From Candolleomyces eurysporus (lineage: Eukaryota > Basidiomycota > Agaricomycetes > Agaricales > Psathyrellaceae), in the NCBI GenBank assembly GCA_027579435.1, contig JANBPK010000205.1, positions 1 through 19,014 on the forward strand: a stretch of 19,014 nucleotides of DNA. Direction: 5' to 3'. The notes under the pieces are model-generated. The model was given only the letters and a program-made list of their open reading frames with translations, did no database searches and was not told the DNA's origin. Numbering within the stretch: the stretch's first letter is position 1; every line of letters begins with the position of its first letter. Of this stretch, positions 1 through 7,105 are shown in pieces. Made by a program: the position numbers and the translations under genes.

Positions 1-789
1 GGCGGCCTGCGCCTCTTCATCGAACTCGTCACTATCCCAATCAAGACCTCCCCAGTTACGAGGATCCGGAGCCTTCCCTTTACGACGAGAGGGACCAGGC
101 TTAGGAGCGGCGGGTCGGTAGTCCGAGTCGTCACTCGAATCCGAGCTAGAGCTATCACGGGGATCGTCATTCCCAGCTCCAGTAGCCTTCACGGCTTCGA
201 AACGGCGAGTAAGGTGATCACGTTCGCCTTTGGAGAGCTGTTGTACGGCGCTGTCAACAGCGGCAATCTGTGCAGAAGATAAGACGGGAGGGGCGCGCGC
301 TTGCTCCTCCTCATCGTTCCTAACAGAAGGGACCTCACTCCTATTGATGGAGTCGAGGCTGTAAGCACGACGACGGCGGGACACAGTCGTCCAACCGTCC
401 TTGTCGGCGACGGGCTTGCGGGGGGCACGGTTTCCAGCGAAGGAGCTAGTAATATTAAAACTACGTACAGGGGAGTAGGGGTCTCCAGACGGCGCCGCGC
501 TCGCCTGGGTGTTCTCAGTTCCTGCTGCCGCGGCGGGAACCGGTGATACTACTCTACTACTAGATCTATCTCCCCGTTCGGGGGTACTTCCTGCGTTGGG
601 GACGGCAGGGGACGAAGCACGAGAAACCGGCCTTGAGGCTGCAACCTTGCTATACAGCGGAGCAGAAGCAGCACCCTCGACGAGAGGGCTTTCGCCCTCC
701 ATGTCAAGAGTTCCTGGCAGCGAGTTGGTGGCGACGGGCGGAGTCCTAGGTAAAGCGCCTACTCGAGTCCGAGCTCGAGTCTGGTACAT
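1..789 (-). CDS. Retrotransposon gag-like protein, N-terminal part (3' end outside window)
   Basis: On the minus strand an uninterrupted frame runs from ATG at 789 to the window edge: 263 codons and no stop. The start MYQTRARTRVGALP, followed by PP, resembles N-termini of gag-like proteins of Agaricomycete retrotransposons. A second in-frame ATG lies at 819; I chose 789 because the TR-rich start matches the family style. The protein is Ser/Pro/Ala-rich. It contains a basic WTTVSRRRRAYS patch in the middle, a predicted helical stretch around QIAAVDSAVQQLSKGERDHL, an acidic serine run (DSSSSDSSDDSD), and near the edge the DPRNWG...DEEAQ motif often seen in these gag proteins. The gag role (RNA/particle protein) and the Ty3/Gypsy assignment are inference. 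No zinc knuckle, protease or reverse transcriptase is visible because the rest lies left of position 1. Confidence 0.7.
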   Translation of the reverse strand, partial: MYQTRARTRVGALPRTPPVATNSLPGTLDMEGESPLVEGAASAPLYSKVAASRPVSRASSPAVPNAGSTPERGDRSSSRVVSPVPAAAAGTENTQASAAPSGDPYSPVRSFNITSSFAGNRAPRKPVADKDGWTTVSRRRRAYSLDSINRSEVPSVRNDEEEQARAPPVLSSAQIAAVDSAVQQLSKGERDHLTRRFEAVKATGAGNDDPRDSSSSDSSDDSDYRPAAPKPGPSRRKGKAPDPRNWGGLDWDSDEFDEEAQAA

Positions 790-1178
790 CGTCGTTGGTC
801 TTGCTGCCGTTTTCTTCATCCTTGATACGACTTTCTGAGTGCTGAGAGAGGTCGATGTCGAGGAAAGGGGGTATGAGGGGTGTACGATGTTGCTAGGTGC
901 TGGTTGGTCCGGGGTGATCAAGCCTAGGGTCCTCCAGATGCCGAGCAACGTTGGGGGGTTGCGAAGTGGTCTTCGCGAAGGCGGTAGTTAGTTGAAGAGT
1001 TCAAAATATGTGGCATACGGCCCTAGTCGTGGCTGGTAAGCGTCGAGAGGGGCAAGTAGGACACACGAGGAACCCGGATAGAACTGAGTAAAACTATCGG
1101 ATTCGCTAAGAGTAAAATAGTTAACAGTCGACAGTAGATATAGAAAATATCGGTGTACAAATAATAGTAAATACGAAG
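790..1178. other. Leader region upstream of the gag-like gene; no gene seen
   Basis: No convincing coding frame. By position this should be the 5' leader and possibly the inner part of a 5' LTR of the minus-strand retrotransposon. I could not find a second LTR copy, a clear primer-binding site or a target-site duplication, so no LTR is called. A short palindrome (CTTCGCGAAG) lies near 972-981. From about 1085 the sequence becomes AT-rich. Confidence 0.4.
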
Positions 1179-1185
1179 GGTAAAT

Positions 1186-1220
1186 CCCAGTGAGAACCCC
1201 ACCTGGACCCGTGATGACCA
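1186..1220 (+). repeat. Left terminal inverted repeat of the 1.2 kb element
   Basis: Thirty-five bases starting CCCAGTGAGAACCCC; inverse complement of 2379-2413 with four transition differences. Confidence 0.75.
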
Positions 1221-1230
1221 GCCGTGGTCC

Positions 1231-1265
1231 ATCGTGCGTTTTTCGGTTTTGAAAANACGCACGAT
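1231..1265. repeat. Subterminal hairpin containing an undetermined base
   Basis: ATCGTGCGTTTTTC (1231-1244) is complementary to GAAAANACGCACGAT (1251-1265) around a 6-base loop. Only the N at 1256 and a one-base length difference interrupt the stem. It lies just inside the left terminal repeat. It may be a fold important to the element, or a structure that caused the unresolved base call. Confidence 0.65.
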
Positions 1266-2378
1266 CGAGCAAGGTGGGTCCTCGTCAGTCACGATCATGG
1301 GACACTCAATCGTGACCTATCGTTGCTCATCTGGCTTCATCGTGCTAAATATACCGAGCACGATGGGCCACGATACAGTCTGTTTTATTTGTTCAAATAT
1401 ATTGCTCGATATCCAGGTCCTCATTCGTGCTCCATCGTGACCTGTAGGAATAGGTATCGCATCTGGATTTTCATCGTAATAATATGGTACACGTTTTTAA
1501 AACTACGTTCGATTCATTCCTTCTGCTGCGTCCAGTCTGTTCCCCAGACCACATTCTAGCAATTGATATAGTACAAGCAGGGCAGCAAGAAAGCGAAGTG
1601 AGATTGCATAGAAGCTGGGAGTAAAAGTGGCACTCACAGTTACAATTTGCTACGACAGAAAGGATTCGATTCAGACAGCCTAAGAGGAGAGCTGTCAGTC
1701 AGAGCACCAAAACGACGTCAAATCACTCTCAAAGCAGAAGCAAAAAAGGCACGAGAAAAGCACATACTGAAAAACGGATTCAGGGCTGCCGCAGCTTTAA
1801 GTGTTACGCCCCTGGCCCCAGCCACGCTTCCCATGGCACTCAGTGGTGTTGTTAGCTCCTGGAAATCGCTCTTGCCCTCACCTGTCGCTCCCTTGCAACG
1901 CCCTTGCGGGTTACCGTGCCCAGCGTGATAGGCGCTGCCTCGATGCGTAATCGGTGACCGGTGATTCCTCGGCAAGCGTGGTCCCGCCATTACTGAATCT
2001 AGGGTTGCTGGGACTCGACAGGAGATCGGAGCAGAAATCGCCTTCCAGGAGGTCAAAGGAGTTGTCAGACATGGTAGACGCGGGAGGAGCGATGACGGGA
2101 AGAGCAAAGGATGATCATTGTGCAAACCCACAATTCCATGGGGCCCAGAAACAACATACTGTAAACTGAGTACTTTCACCCTGCATTGAACATACTGGAA
2201 TTCGTCAAAATTGAGAGGAAAGTGTAGTATTGAGTATTGAATAGGGTATTGGATACGTATATTACATGAGATGGTCGAGATTGCACGATAGGTCATGATG
2301 GTCGTGTAGAAAGAATATCGGTGATGAAATTCTCATCATGGGCCACGATGGGTCACTGTCTCACCGATGGGTCACGAT

Positions 2379-2413
2379 TGACCATCATGGGTCCAGGCGG
2401 GGTTCTCACTGGG
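2379..2413 (-). repeat. Right terminal inverted repeat of the 1.2 kb element
   Basis: Ends GGGGTTCTCACTGGG and is followed at once by GGTAAAT (2414-2420), the same 7 bases that precede the left repeat. Confidence 0.75.
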
Positions 2414-2420
2414 GGTAAAT

Positions 2421-2672
2421 AGAAGGTAAAGAATATAATCAGACAGGTATAGTCCGGAGTAAATCCGTTACAGTCATCACCATTTTCAGTTCTCATTTTT
2501 GACGTCGTTCCACTATGCTTCGCCTTCAGGCTTCGTTCACTCTCAACCGACCACCAACGCCGTCTTCTTGATCCTTGCTAGCGGAGGGCTTGTCAGCGCC
2601 TTGAACGACTCGACGATTCAGATAGGTCGAGGTTGAACTGTGTACGAGCGCGTACTCACAGAGCCGGGCAAG
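2421..2672 (+). promoter_or_regulatory. Upstream region of DUF1275 copy A; duplication begins near 2493
   Basis: From about 2493 (TTTTTGACGTCGTTCCACTATG) the sequence matches 11823 onward, upstream of DUF1275 copy B. The match covers roughly 180 bases before the start codon, including the phrase GGAGGGCTTGTCAGCGCCTTGAACGA. Left of 2493 the two loci differ: here the transposon flank, there a SET fragment. This marks one edge of the duplicated module. No clear TATA box was seen. Confidence 0.5.
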
Positions 2673-3962
2673 ATGTCGTCGTCAAGCTTGAAGAACCACG
2701 TAGCAGGCACAGCGGTGAACTACCGCTCGATAGACGGTCATGGATCCTCGGGGTCGTCTTCCGTCGACACCCAGCTAGGTGCGTACGGTCTTCTCATCGA
2801 CTCCAGGAGCGTTTTGGCGGGAGACTGATAGTACCATCTCCGGCGACATTCACAGAGCGACAACAGTCTCGGTGGGCTTATCTGAAGGAGTCGTTTGCTT
2901 CGGAGGTGGATGGCCAGAAGGTGATGCCGCCCTTGCTTGCTTGGGTACCTTTTCATGGCTGGCTATATGTGAATAGTATGTATCCATAATCCGAATCCGA
3001 GTGCGTATAGTTCGGGATGGGCCACATACGCGTCGTTCTTGAACGACCAATATCCTTCTCTGGCGTTGTCCGGGTCTTTCCCGACAGGGCACTTCTGCAG
3101 GGGATGCGTTTGGATTGGACGATGCTTCAATCTTTGCACTGACGCGGTTTCCATTTACGTTTACAGTGATGCCATCTCCTTTTCAGCCAATCTTCGTCTG
3201 GTGCGGATTCCAAACAGGCAACTTTGCCCAGGTATGTTCACTCAGCTTCTGTTGTGTCAGTTTGTTGCTAACAGCGATTTGGGACTAAGTTTCGCTTGCC
3301 ATTGCGTGAATTATCAAGTCCTTTTACACCGACCCGCGCACTAACATCAGCATCCTCACCACCTTGCCCAAGCCCGATCAGAGCTCTCTCTGCTCGCTGT
3401 CGGCGTTTGCGCTTGGCCTCGCAACCTTCGGTCGGTTGGGGGACCGGGTAGGAACGCACAAGCGAGGATGGCTGTTCGTTGGAACGCTGATCCAAGCGCT
3501 TCTGACCTTGGCGTCTGCGCTTACTTTTTGGGCTCTCGACTCGGAGGCTCGCGTTGATGATAACGTGTTGTACTTCTTCGGCGTCGCGTGTCTGAGCGCA
3601 AGCCTTGGCATGCAGGGAATCATGGCGAGAAGGCTGAATACACAGTTTAGTACGACGAGTGAGTCCGTTTGCTCTTTCTGGGGCTGATGGTTATGCTCAG
3701 CGATGTTCTTCTATTAGTTGTTTTGACGGCGGTGTTTGTGGAACTCGTCACGGATCCTACCCTGTTCCAGGTCACCCGGCCTGTGCGATCGAGAGATCAG
3801 AAGTGGTTTGCGGTGGCCTCGCTGTTCCTTGGCGTGGTTGTTGGACGTTTATTTTTGGGTCAGCTGGGTACTGCGCTCACGATTGGAATGGGCGTGTTGA
3901 TTAGAGTTGGGATAGCGTTCTCTTGGCTATGGGTCCCCGCAACTCGTGTCCATCTCCCATGA
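2673..3962 (+). pseudogene. DUF1275 (YoaK-type) membrane protein, copy A, disrupted
   Basis: DUF1275 proteins are integral membrane proteins of unknown biochemical role. Suggested exons: 2673-2778, 2856-2968, 3167-3232, about 3290-3658 and 3718-3962, with introns of 77, 198, 57 and 59 nt. Exon 1 is Ser-rich; exon 2 carries WAYLKESFASEVDG; exon 3 has the FQTGN motif; exon 4 has GDRVGT, GTLIQALLTLASALTFW and IMARRLNTQFSTT; exon 5 has VELVTDPTLF and SRDQKW followed by two hydrophobic segments. Four lesions break it: an indel near 2945-2953 before MAGY; an extra A near 3191 in exon 3; loss of the exon 4 acceptor (TAG to TAA at 3286-3288, intact in copy B); and CGA to TGA at 3307-3309. Only the last two exons could still encode a continuous half-protein. 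The 198-nt intron is unusually long but shared with copy B. Confidence 0.8.
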
Positions 3963-4428
3963 GCATGAAGGTTTTGAGCCGCATTCTCACTATGCATAAT
4001 TTGGCTCGAGGTAGAGAGATTTGACGTTCGTCTTGCATTAATCTACCTTGCTGTGCCTTGAACCACATTTCTGTACTGCCTCGTGTATGTTAAATAGACT
4101 TTGCAACGTCTACTCGGTTTCTCCTCAATTTCTGACTTCATTGCCGGTACCTTCTTGCCTTCCTGGCGGCGACTAGGCACGACAGGACTAGGGCGTTTCT
4201 TACTATGGTGACGAAGATGCGAATCGCACCATCGTACAGGGAAATGATCTCTGATTTTGAGTTTTTCGATCAAGCATCGGAGTCCGAAGCGTAGTTGTCG
4301 GATTGCCGAACTGGAGAAGCGCTGGCTGAGGGAAACAAATGTGCCAAGACATTTCTTTTTTTTGCTCCGATCTTCCTGCTCCCTCTGCCACCCTCGTCGC
4401 CAGCGGCCGCTGATTCTCGAGGATAGCG
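3963..4428 (+). promoter_or_regulatory. Intergenic/promoter block between DUF1275 A and the SET chimera
   Basis: No gene. The right part, from about 4125 to the ATG at 4429, is repeated at 12945-13274. It includes a pyrimidine-rich stretch and the phrase AGCGGCCGCTGATTCTCGAG just before GGATAGCG and the start codon. Because the same block precedes a different coding sequence in unit 2 (a DUF1275 first exon), it is best read as the promoter and 5' leader of a DUF1275-type gene. Unit 2 carries about 45 extra bases in the middle of it. Confidence 0.5.
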
Positions 4429-5115
4429 ATGGCTCACAATCCCGAAGGCGAAAAGGATCCCAAACCCGACCCAGGGCTCGTCGGTTTGATGAGCGTTCCA
4501 TTTATCGATTCTGGCAAGAAGAGAGTCAATGCTAACATCCACACCACCTGGGTCACTTACGCTTCATTCAAGGCGCGATACTATGCAAACAGACAGTGGC
4601 CTAAGCCGGTACCTAAGATTCCCAGTGAGATCGCAGTACGAGAGACCGATCGCGGAATGGGACTGGGCGTATTTGCGATTCGGGATATCAAGCAATTTGA
4701 GCCCATCCTCATCGATTGACCCTACCTGGTTCACCCCCGAAATCATGTTGTCTGTTTCTTTGACCGAAAAAGCTGTGAAGGATTTGACGGAGTCCCAGAT
4801 TATTCGGATTGGGCTGATGCAGTCGGAGAAATTGCTCGAGGAAATGATGTAGGGCTCGATGACGGATGAAGCAAGGGAGGGGTATATGGAGTTGGCCAAT
4901 TTGCATAAGCATGGTGGGAGTGGACCGATTCATGAGATTGCGAGGACAAATGGGTTTGGCCAGACCTCAATGAGGACTTTCTGGTGGGGTATGGAACTGT
5001 TGTGTGTATTGGGAGCAGGGTCAATCACAGGTAAGATTAATACTCCTTCGAGACCTTCGTGTCCTTTGGCGAGCAGGCGACTGAGACTTTCTACTTCTGT
5101 CCCTCTAGCTGTGTT
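4429..5115 (+). pseudogene. SET-domain protein fragment fused to a DUF1275-type start; broken
   Basis: The frame opens MAHNPEGEKD, which equals the start of DUF1275 copy C (MAHDPEGEKV) and not a SET protein start. It then becomes PDPGLVGLMSVPFIDSGKK...WPKPVPKIPSE, shared with the second SET fragment (11632-11812), and VRETDRGMGLGVFAIRDIK...EPILID, the first strands of a SET domain as in fungal lysine methyltransferase-like proteins. Lesions: TGA at 4717-4719 where CGA (Arg) is expected; an extra T near 4730; TAG at 4850-4852; and a frame change near 4955. Homology continues in shifted frames (TPEIMLSVSLTEKAVKDL, HKHGGSGPIHEIARTNGFG, NEDFLVGYG, SRVNH). A 78-nt intron, 5031-5108, splits the Ser codon of the cofactor-site motif NHSC. 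Homology stops after NHSC-V; the rest of the SET domain is absent. Confidence 0.75.
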
Positions 5116-5326
5116 TCGGGTGAGCTTGAAAGAACACGGGCATTTGGTCTTTGCCTATCATGCTGTCAGAGAAAGCTCGTCAACGGTCGCCAGCTCCTCG
5201 AGCTCCCTTCTTGCTCCGAGTCAATGCGATGATGGTGAGCGCTAGTTATATCCTCGCGATACTGTGCCTTTCCGCCTGACACACTCTTTTGTTTTCTCAT
5301 CCCCCAGACTCACACCAGAAGCGCTG
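5116..5326 (+). pseudogene. DUF1275 first-exon fragment (copy E) attached to the SET fragment
   Basis: From about 5123 (GAGCTTGAAAGAACA) the sequence matches exon 1 of copy D (14750 onward): SLKEHG, then a Ser-rich stretch ending SSSSSLLAPSQC. A good intron follows (5235-5307, 73 nt; GTGAGC donor, CTGAC branch-like site, CCCCAG acceptor), in the same place and phase as in copy D. Spliced exon 2 begins DSHQKRW, against DSRQRRR in copy D, then homology ends. There is no start codon of its own, and the piece is joined to the SET fragment by a recombination junction near 5115. It is too short to act as a membrane protein. Confidence 0.65.
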
Positions 5327-5824
5327 GTCGAGCCTCTCCACTCCCCCAGCACGTTTGTCACTCCCTTAGGCTCTTATCAGCCCAACACATTCGTTACCCC
5401 TCCTACCGGTCCGAACCAGCCCACCAACTTTGGCTTCCCTCCTGNCCCCCAACCAACCCTTCATGTTCGTCACGCCTTCAAATCTTAACCTTCAGCGAGG
5501 CCCATCTGATGGTGCTGCGCCCAACGGCTTGCAACCAGCTCTGCCTCATCTGCTGCTGCATCTAGTAGCTGGCCACCACCTGCCTCATTTGCTGCCGCAT
5601 CCAGCGGCCTACCACCTCCTTCCTCGTTTGCTGCTGCGCCAAGTGGCATGCAACCTCCTGCTCGTTTGTCAGCGCCGCTGCGGGGGCCTCAGCAGAATGT
5701 ACGTCCGACACCATCAGAAACGCATGTCCAACATATTCAAGATGGCAAACCCGACGAGGCGGATTATAACCCTTACAGATCATGGTCCGACGTCCGAACT
5801 TTGTGTAGTATAAGTGTGGTATGA
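5308..5824 (+). CDS. C-terminal part of an unknown Pro/Ser/Ala-rich low-complexity protein
   Basis: One reading frame gives LTPEALVEPLHSPSTFVTP, then QPNTFVTPPTGPNQP and FGFPP up to the N at 5445. If that N stands for no base, the frame continues directly into APNQPFMFVTPSN, which repeats the FVTP theme. A further frame change near 5535 leads into a Ser/Ala/Pro tail with repeats such as PPPASFAAASSGL and PPPSSFAAAPSGM, and a charged end (HIQDGKPDEADYNPYRSW) stopping at 5822-5824. The FVTP and SFAAA repeats suggest a disordered tail. I do not recognise the protein, and its N-terminal part is missing, apparently replaced by DUF1275 fragment E. It could be a pseudogene fragment. Confidence 0.4.
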
Positions 5825-6379
5825 TAATCTATCTGTATTCTACGTCTTTATTCTAGCGGGAGGTTGTATGATCGCGAATCGACAAAATGATGATTTGGCC
5901 AGTGATACCCCTTGATGATCTGGCGACGTGAAGAATCTCCTTGGTCCACAAGCCAGAATATGCGCGCTCGTGAATTTTTTCGGATGTCTCACAGATTTAT
6001 GGGGAAACGAATGGGTCTGTTTGTTCAATGTCATGAACGCGCGCGCACGAATGTGACCTTTCGCGTTTCTTGTCTTTGACGCTCTCCCTGATCAAGACCT
6101 TATGCCTGCCTTTCTACACTGCCCTGTCCTCCTGCGAATGCTTGAATATCCAACGATATCGAGTTCAAAATAGCGCTGTGGTGCTTTCAATGGGTCCTGG
6201 GGTAGTCATCGACAATCTGGGCAAGAAGAGAGAACAATCAGTGAGCAACGAGGTGTGGGGCATAGGAATTTGCTCATATATACTCCGCATTCCGTGTTTT
6301 CAGTCGCTCATTTTGTTTTATGTGATTGCATGTTGCAAAGTGCCGTCTATACTTTGAGACAATGATCAGACGCCACCTC
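5825..6379. other. Intergenic region, no supported gene
   Basis: No frame shows a recognisable family, and codon composition is not convincing in any frame. A GC-alternating run (GCGCGCGCACG) lies near 6040. A 95-codon open frame at 6070-6357 has no homologous counterpart in unit 2. I see no RNA gene or inverted-repeat element. Confidence 0.4.
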
Positions 6380-6594
6380 TCCTCCAACCTTGCTGCGCAT
6401 GAACAGCCTTGAGTTCCAGCAGTAAGCTTGCTTTCCTCGGCTCATGCAGTGCTCTCCGAACTCACCATAACGCGGGCAACGAACGTCGATCGGCTGATTT
6501 AACCTCGACGACAATTTAAATAAGTGGCTGACGACCATCCCTCTCTTCCTCTCCTTTTTTCCACCTCCATTCTCGCACTTGTCCATCCAGTTCT
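6380..6594 (+). promoter_or_regulatory. CT-rich promoter-like block, duplicated at 16290-16495
   Basis: Contains an AT-rich TATA-like stretch (TTTAAATA, 6515-6522) about 75 bases before the ATG at 6595, then a long pyrimidine-rich run (CTCTCTTCCTCTCC), as in many basidiomycete promoters. The block recurs before NLR2, where the TATA-like stretch has been lost. A similar CT-rich leader ending TTGTCCATTCAG precedes the ATG at 13559. The block may once have driven a gene now reduced to a few codons and could now serve the NLR. Confidence 0.45.
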
Positions 6595-6693
6595 ATGTCT
6601 GCCATCGTTGATCGCGCTGCTCAGTCCGTAAAGCTTGGTGCTCACATGAGGTTCAAGTTCACCTGCAGTGTGATATGCGGCTCATGTGCTTGA
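6595..6693 (+). CDS. Short open frame beginning MSAIVDRAAQSVKLG; likely remnant of a gene's first exon
   Basis: Thirty-two codons in a good start context right after the CT-rich promoter-like block. The first dozen codons look genuine, but the remainder (from about 6640) reads like intron or unrelated sequence. The unit 2 counterpart starts MSATVDQR and then stops at once. No family is recognised. Read it as a promoter with an orphaned first exon, or as the leader of the NLR gene about 500 bases downstream. Confidence 0.3.
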   Translation: MSAIVDRAAQSVKLGAHMRFKFTCSVICGSCA

Positions 6694-6980
6694 TGAATTC
6701 AGGACTCGAGGCCGGAGCTTTCAGTGACGGTGCAGAAGGGTAGGAGAGCAGGAATGTGAATAAATCGATGCCCAGTGGTCAATAAGCTTTCTCTACGTTG
6801 TTGGCTATACAGAAACTGTTTTATATATTGTCTCCTAATGTACCGTGCCTGAAAAGACGCTATGAAGTCGCCTGAAGATTGCAGTACACTTGCAGATGAA
6901 TTCGGAAGCAGGTCATGTTACGTTCATGAAGGATGGTGAAAGCGTAGGATGGGCAGCATTAATGAGCCAGGAAGCTTCCA
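6636..6980. other. ~340-bp segment present before NLR1 but absent before NLR2
   Basis: Sequence left (ATGTCTGCC..GTTGATC) and right (GGCATCACAAACCTT) of this segment is nearly contiguous in unit 2 (about 16493-16560). So either an insertion occurred here or a deletion there. I found no clear terminal repeats or target duplication, and no coding frame. Confidence 0.5.
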
Positions 6981-7105
6981 TCAAGACGGCATCACAAACC
7001 TTCACAGCCTGTTAGCGCATAGCAGATGCCGCCAGCCCGTCATGCATTCATGCACTAACGCCTCGTGCCCTTCACACCTTTCCACCTGCGCTCACCTTGA
7101 CCCCA

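Larger units (their letters stand above)
1179..2420. mobile_element. 1.2 kb DNA-transposon-like element with terminal inverted repeats, probably non-autonomous
   Basis: The element body is 1186-2413. Its left end reads CCCAGTGAGAACCCC and its right end is the inverse complement, GGGGTTCTCACTGGG. Over the outer 35 bases the ends agree at 31 positions, and all four differences are transitions. The direct repeat GGTAAAT lies at 1179-1185 and again at 2414-2420, immediately outside the inverted repeats, as expected of a 7-bp target-site duplication. Subterminal sequence on both sides is rich in short CACGAT/ATCGTG words in both orientations. The longest internal open frames (93 codons plus, 192 codons minus) show no recognisable transposase motif, so it probably depends on an enzyme supplied elsewhere. 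Superfamily is not assigned: CAGTG ends recall hAT-like elements, but an 8-bp duplication does not fit cleanly. Confidence 0.7.

Noticed and set aside
790..1178. Possible 5' LTR of the minus-strand retrotransposon
   Set aside because: No second LTR copy, TG..CA ends or primer-binding site could be shown within the window.
1718..2296. 192-codon minus-strand open frame inside the inverted-repeat element
   Set aside because: No recognisable motif, biased composition, overlaps an equally weak plus-strand frame at 1647-1928, and the element looks non-autonomous.
2969..3166. A hidden extra exon in the 198-nt intron of DUF1275 A
   Set aside because: The segment is shared with copy B, but no frame links to the flanking family motifs, which join directly (GY-I/DAISFSA) when it is removed.
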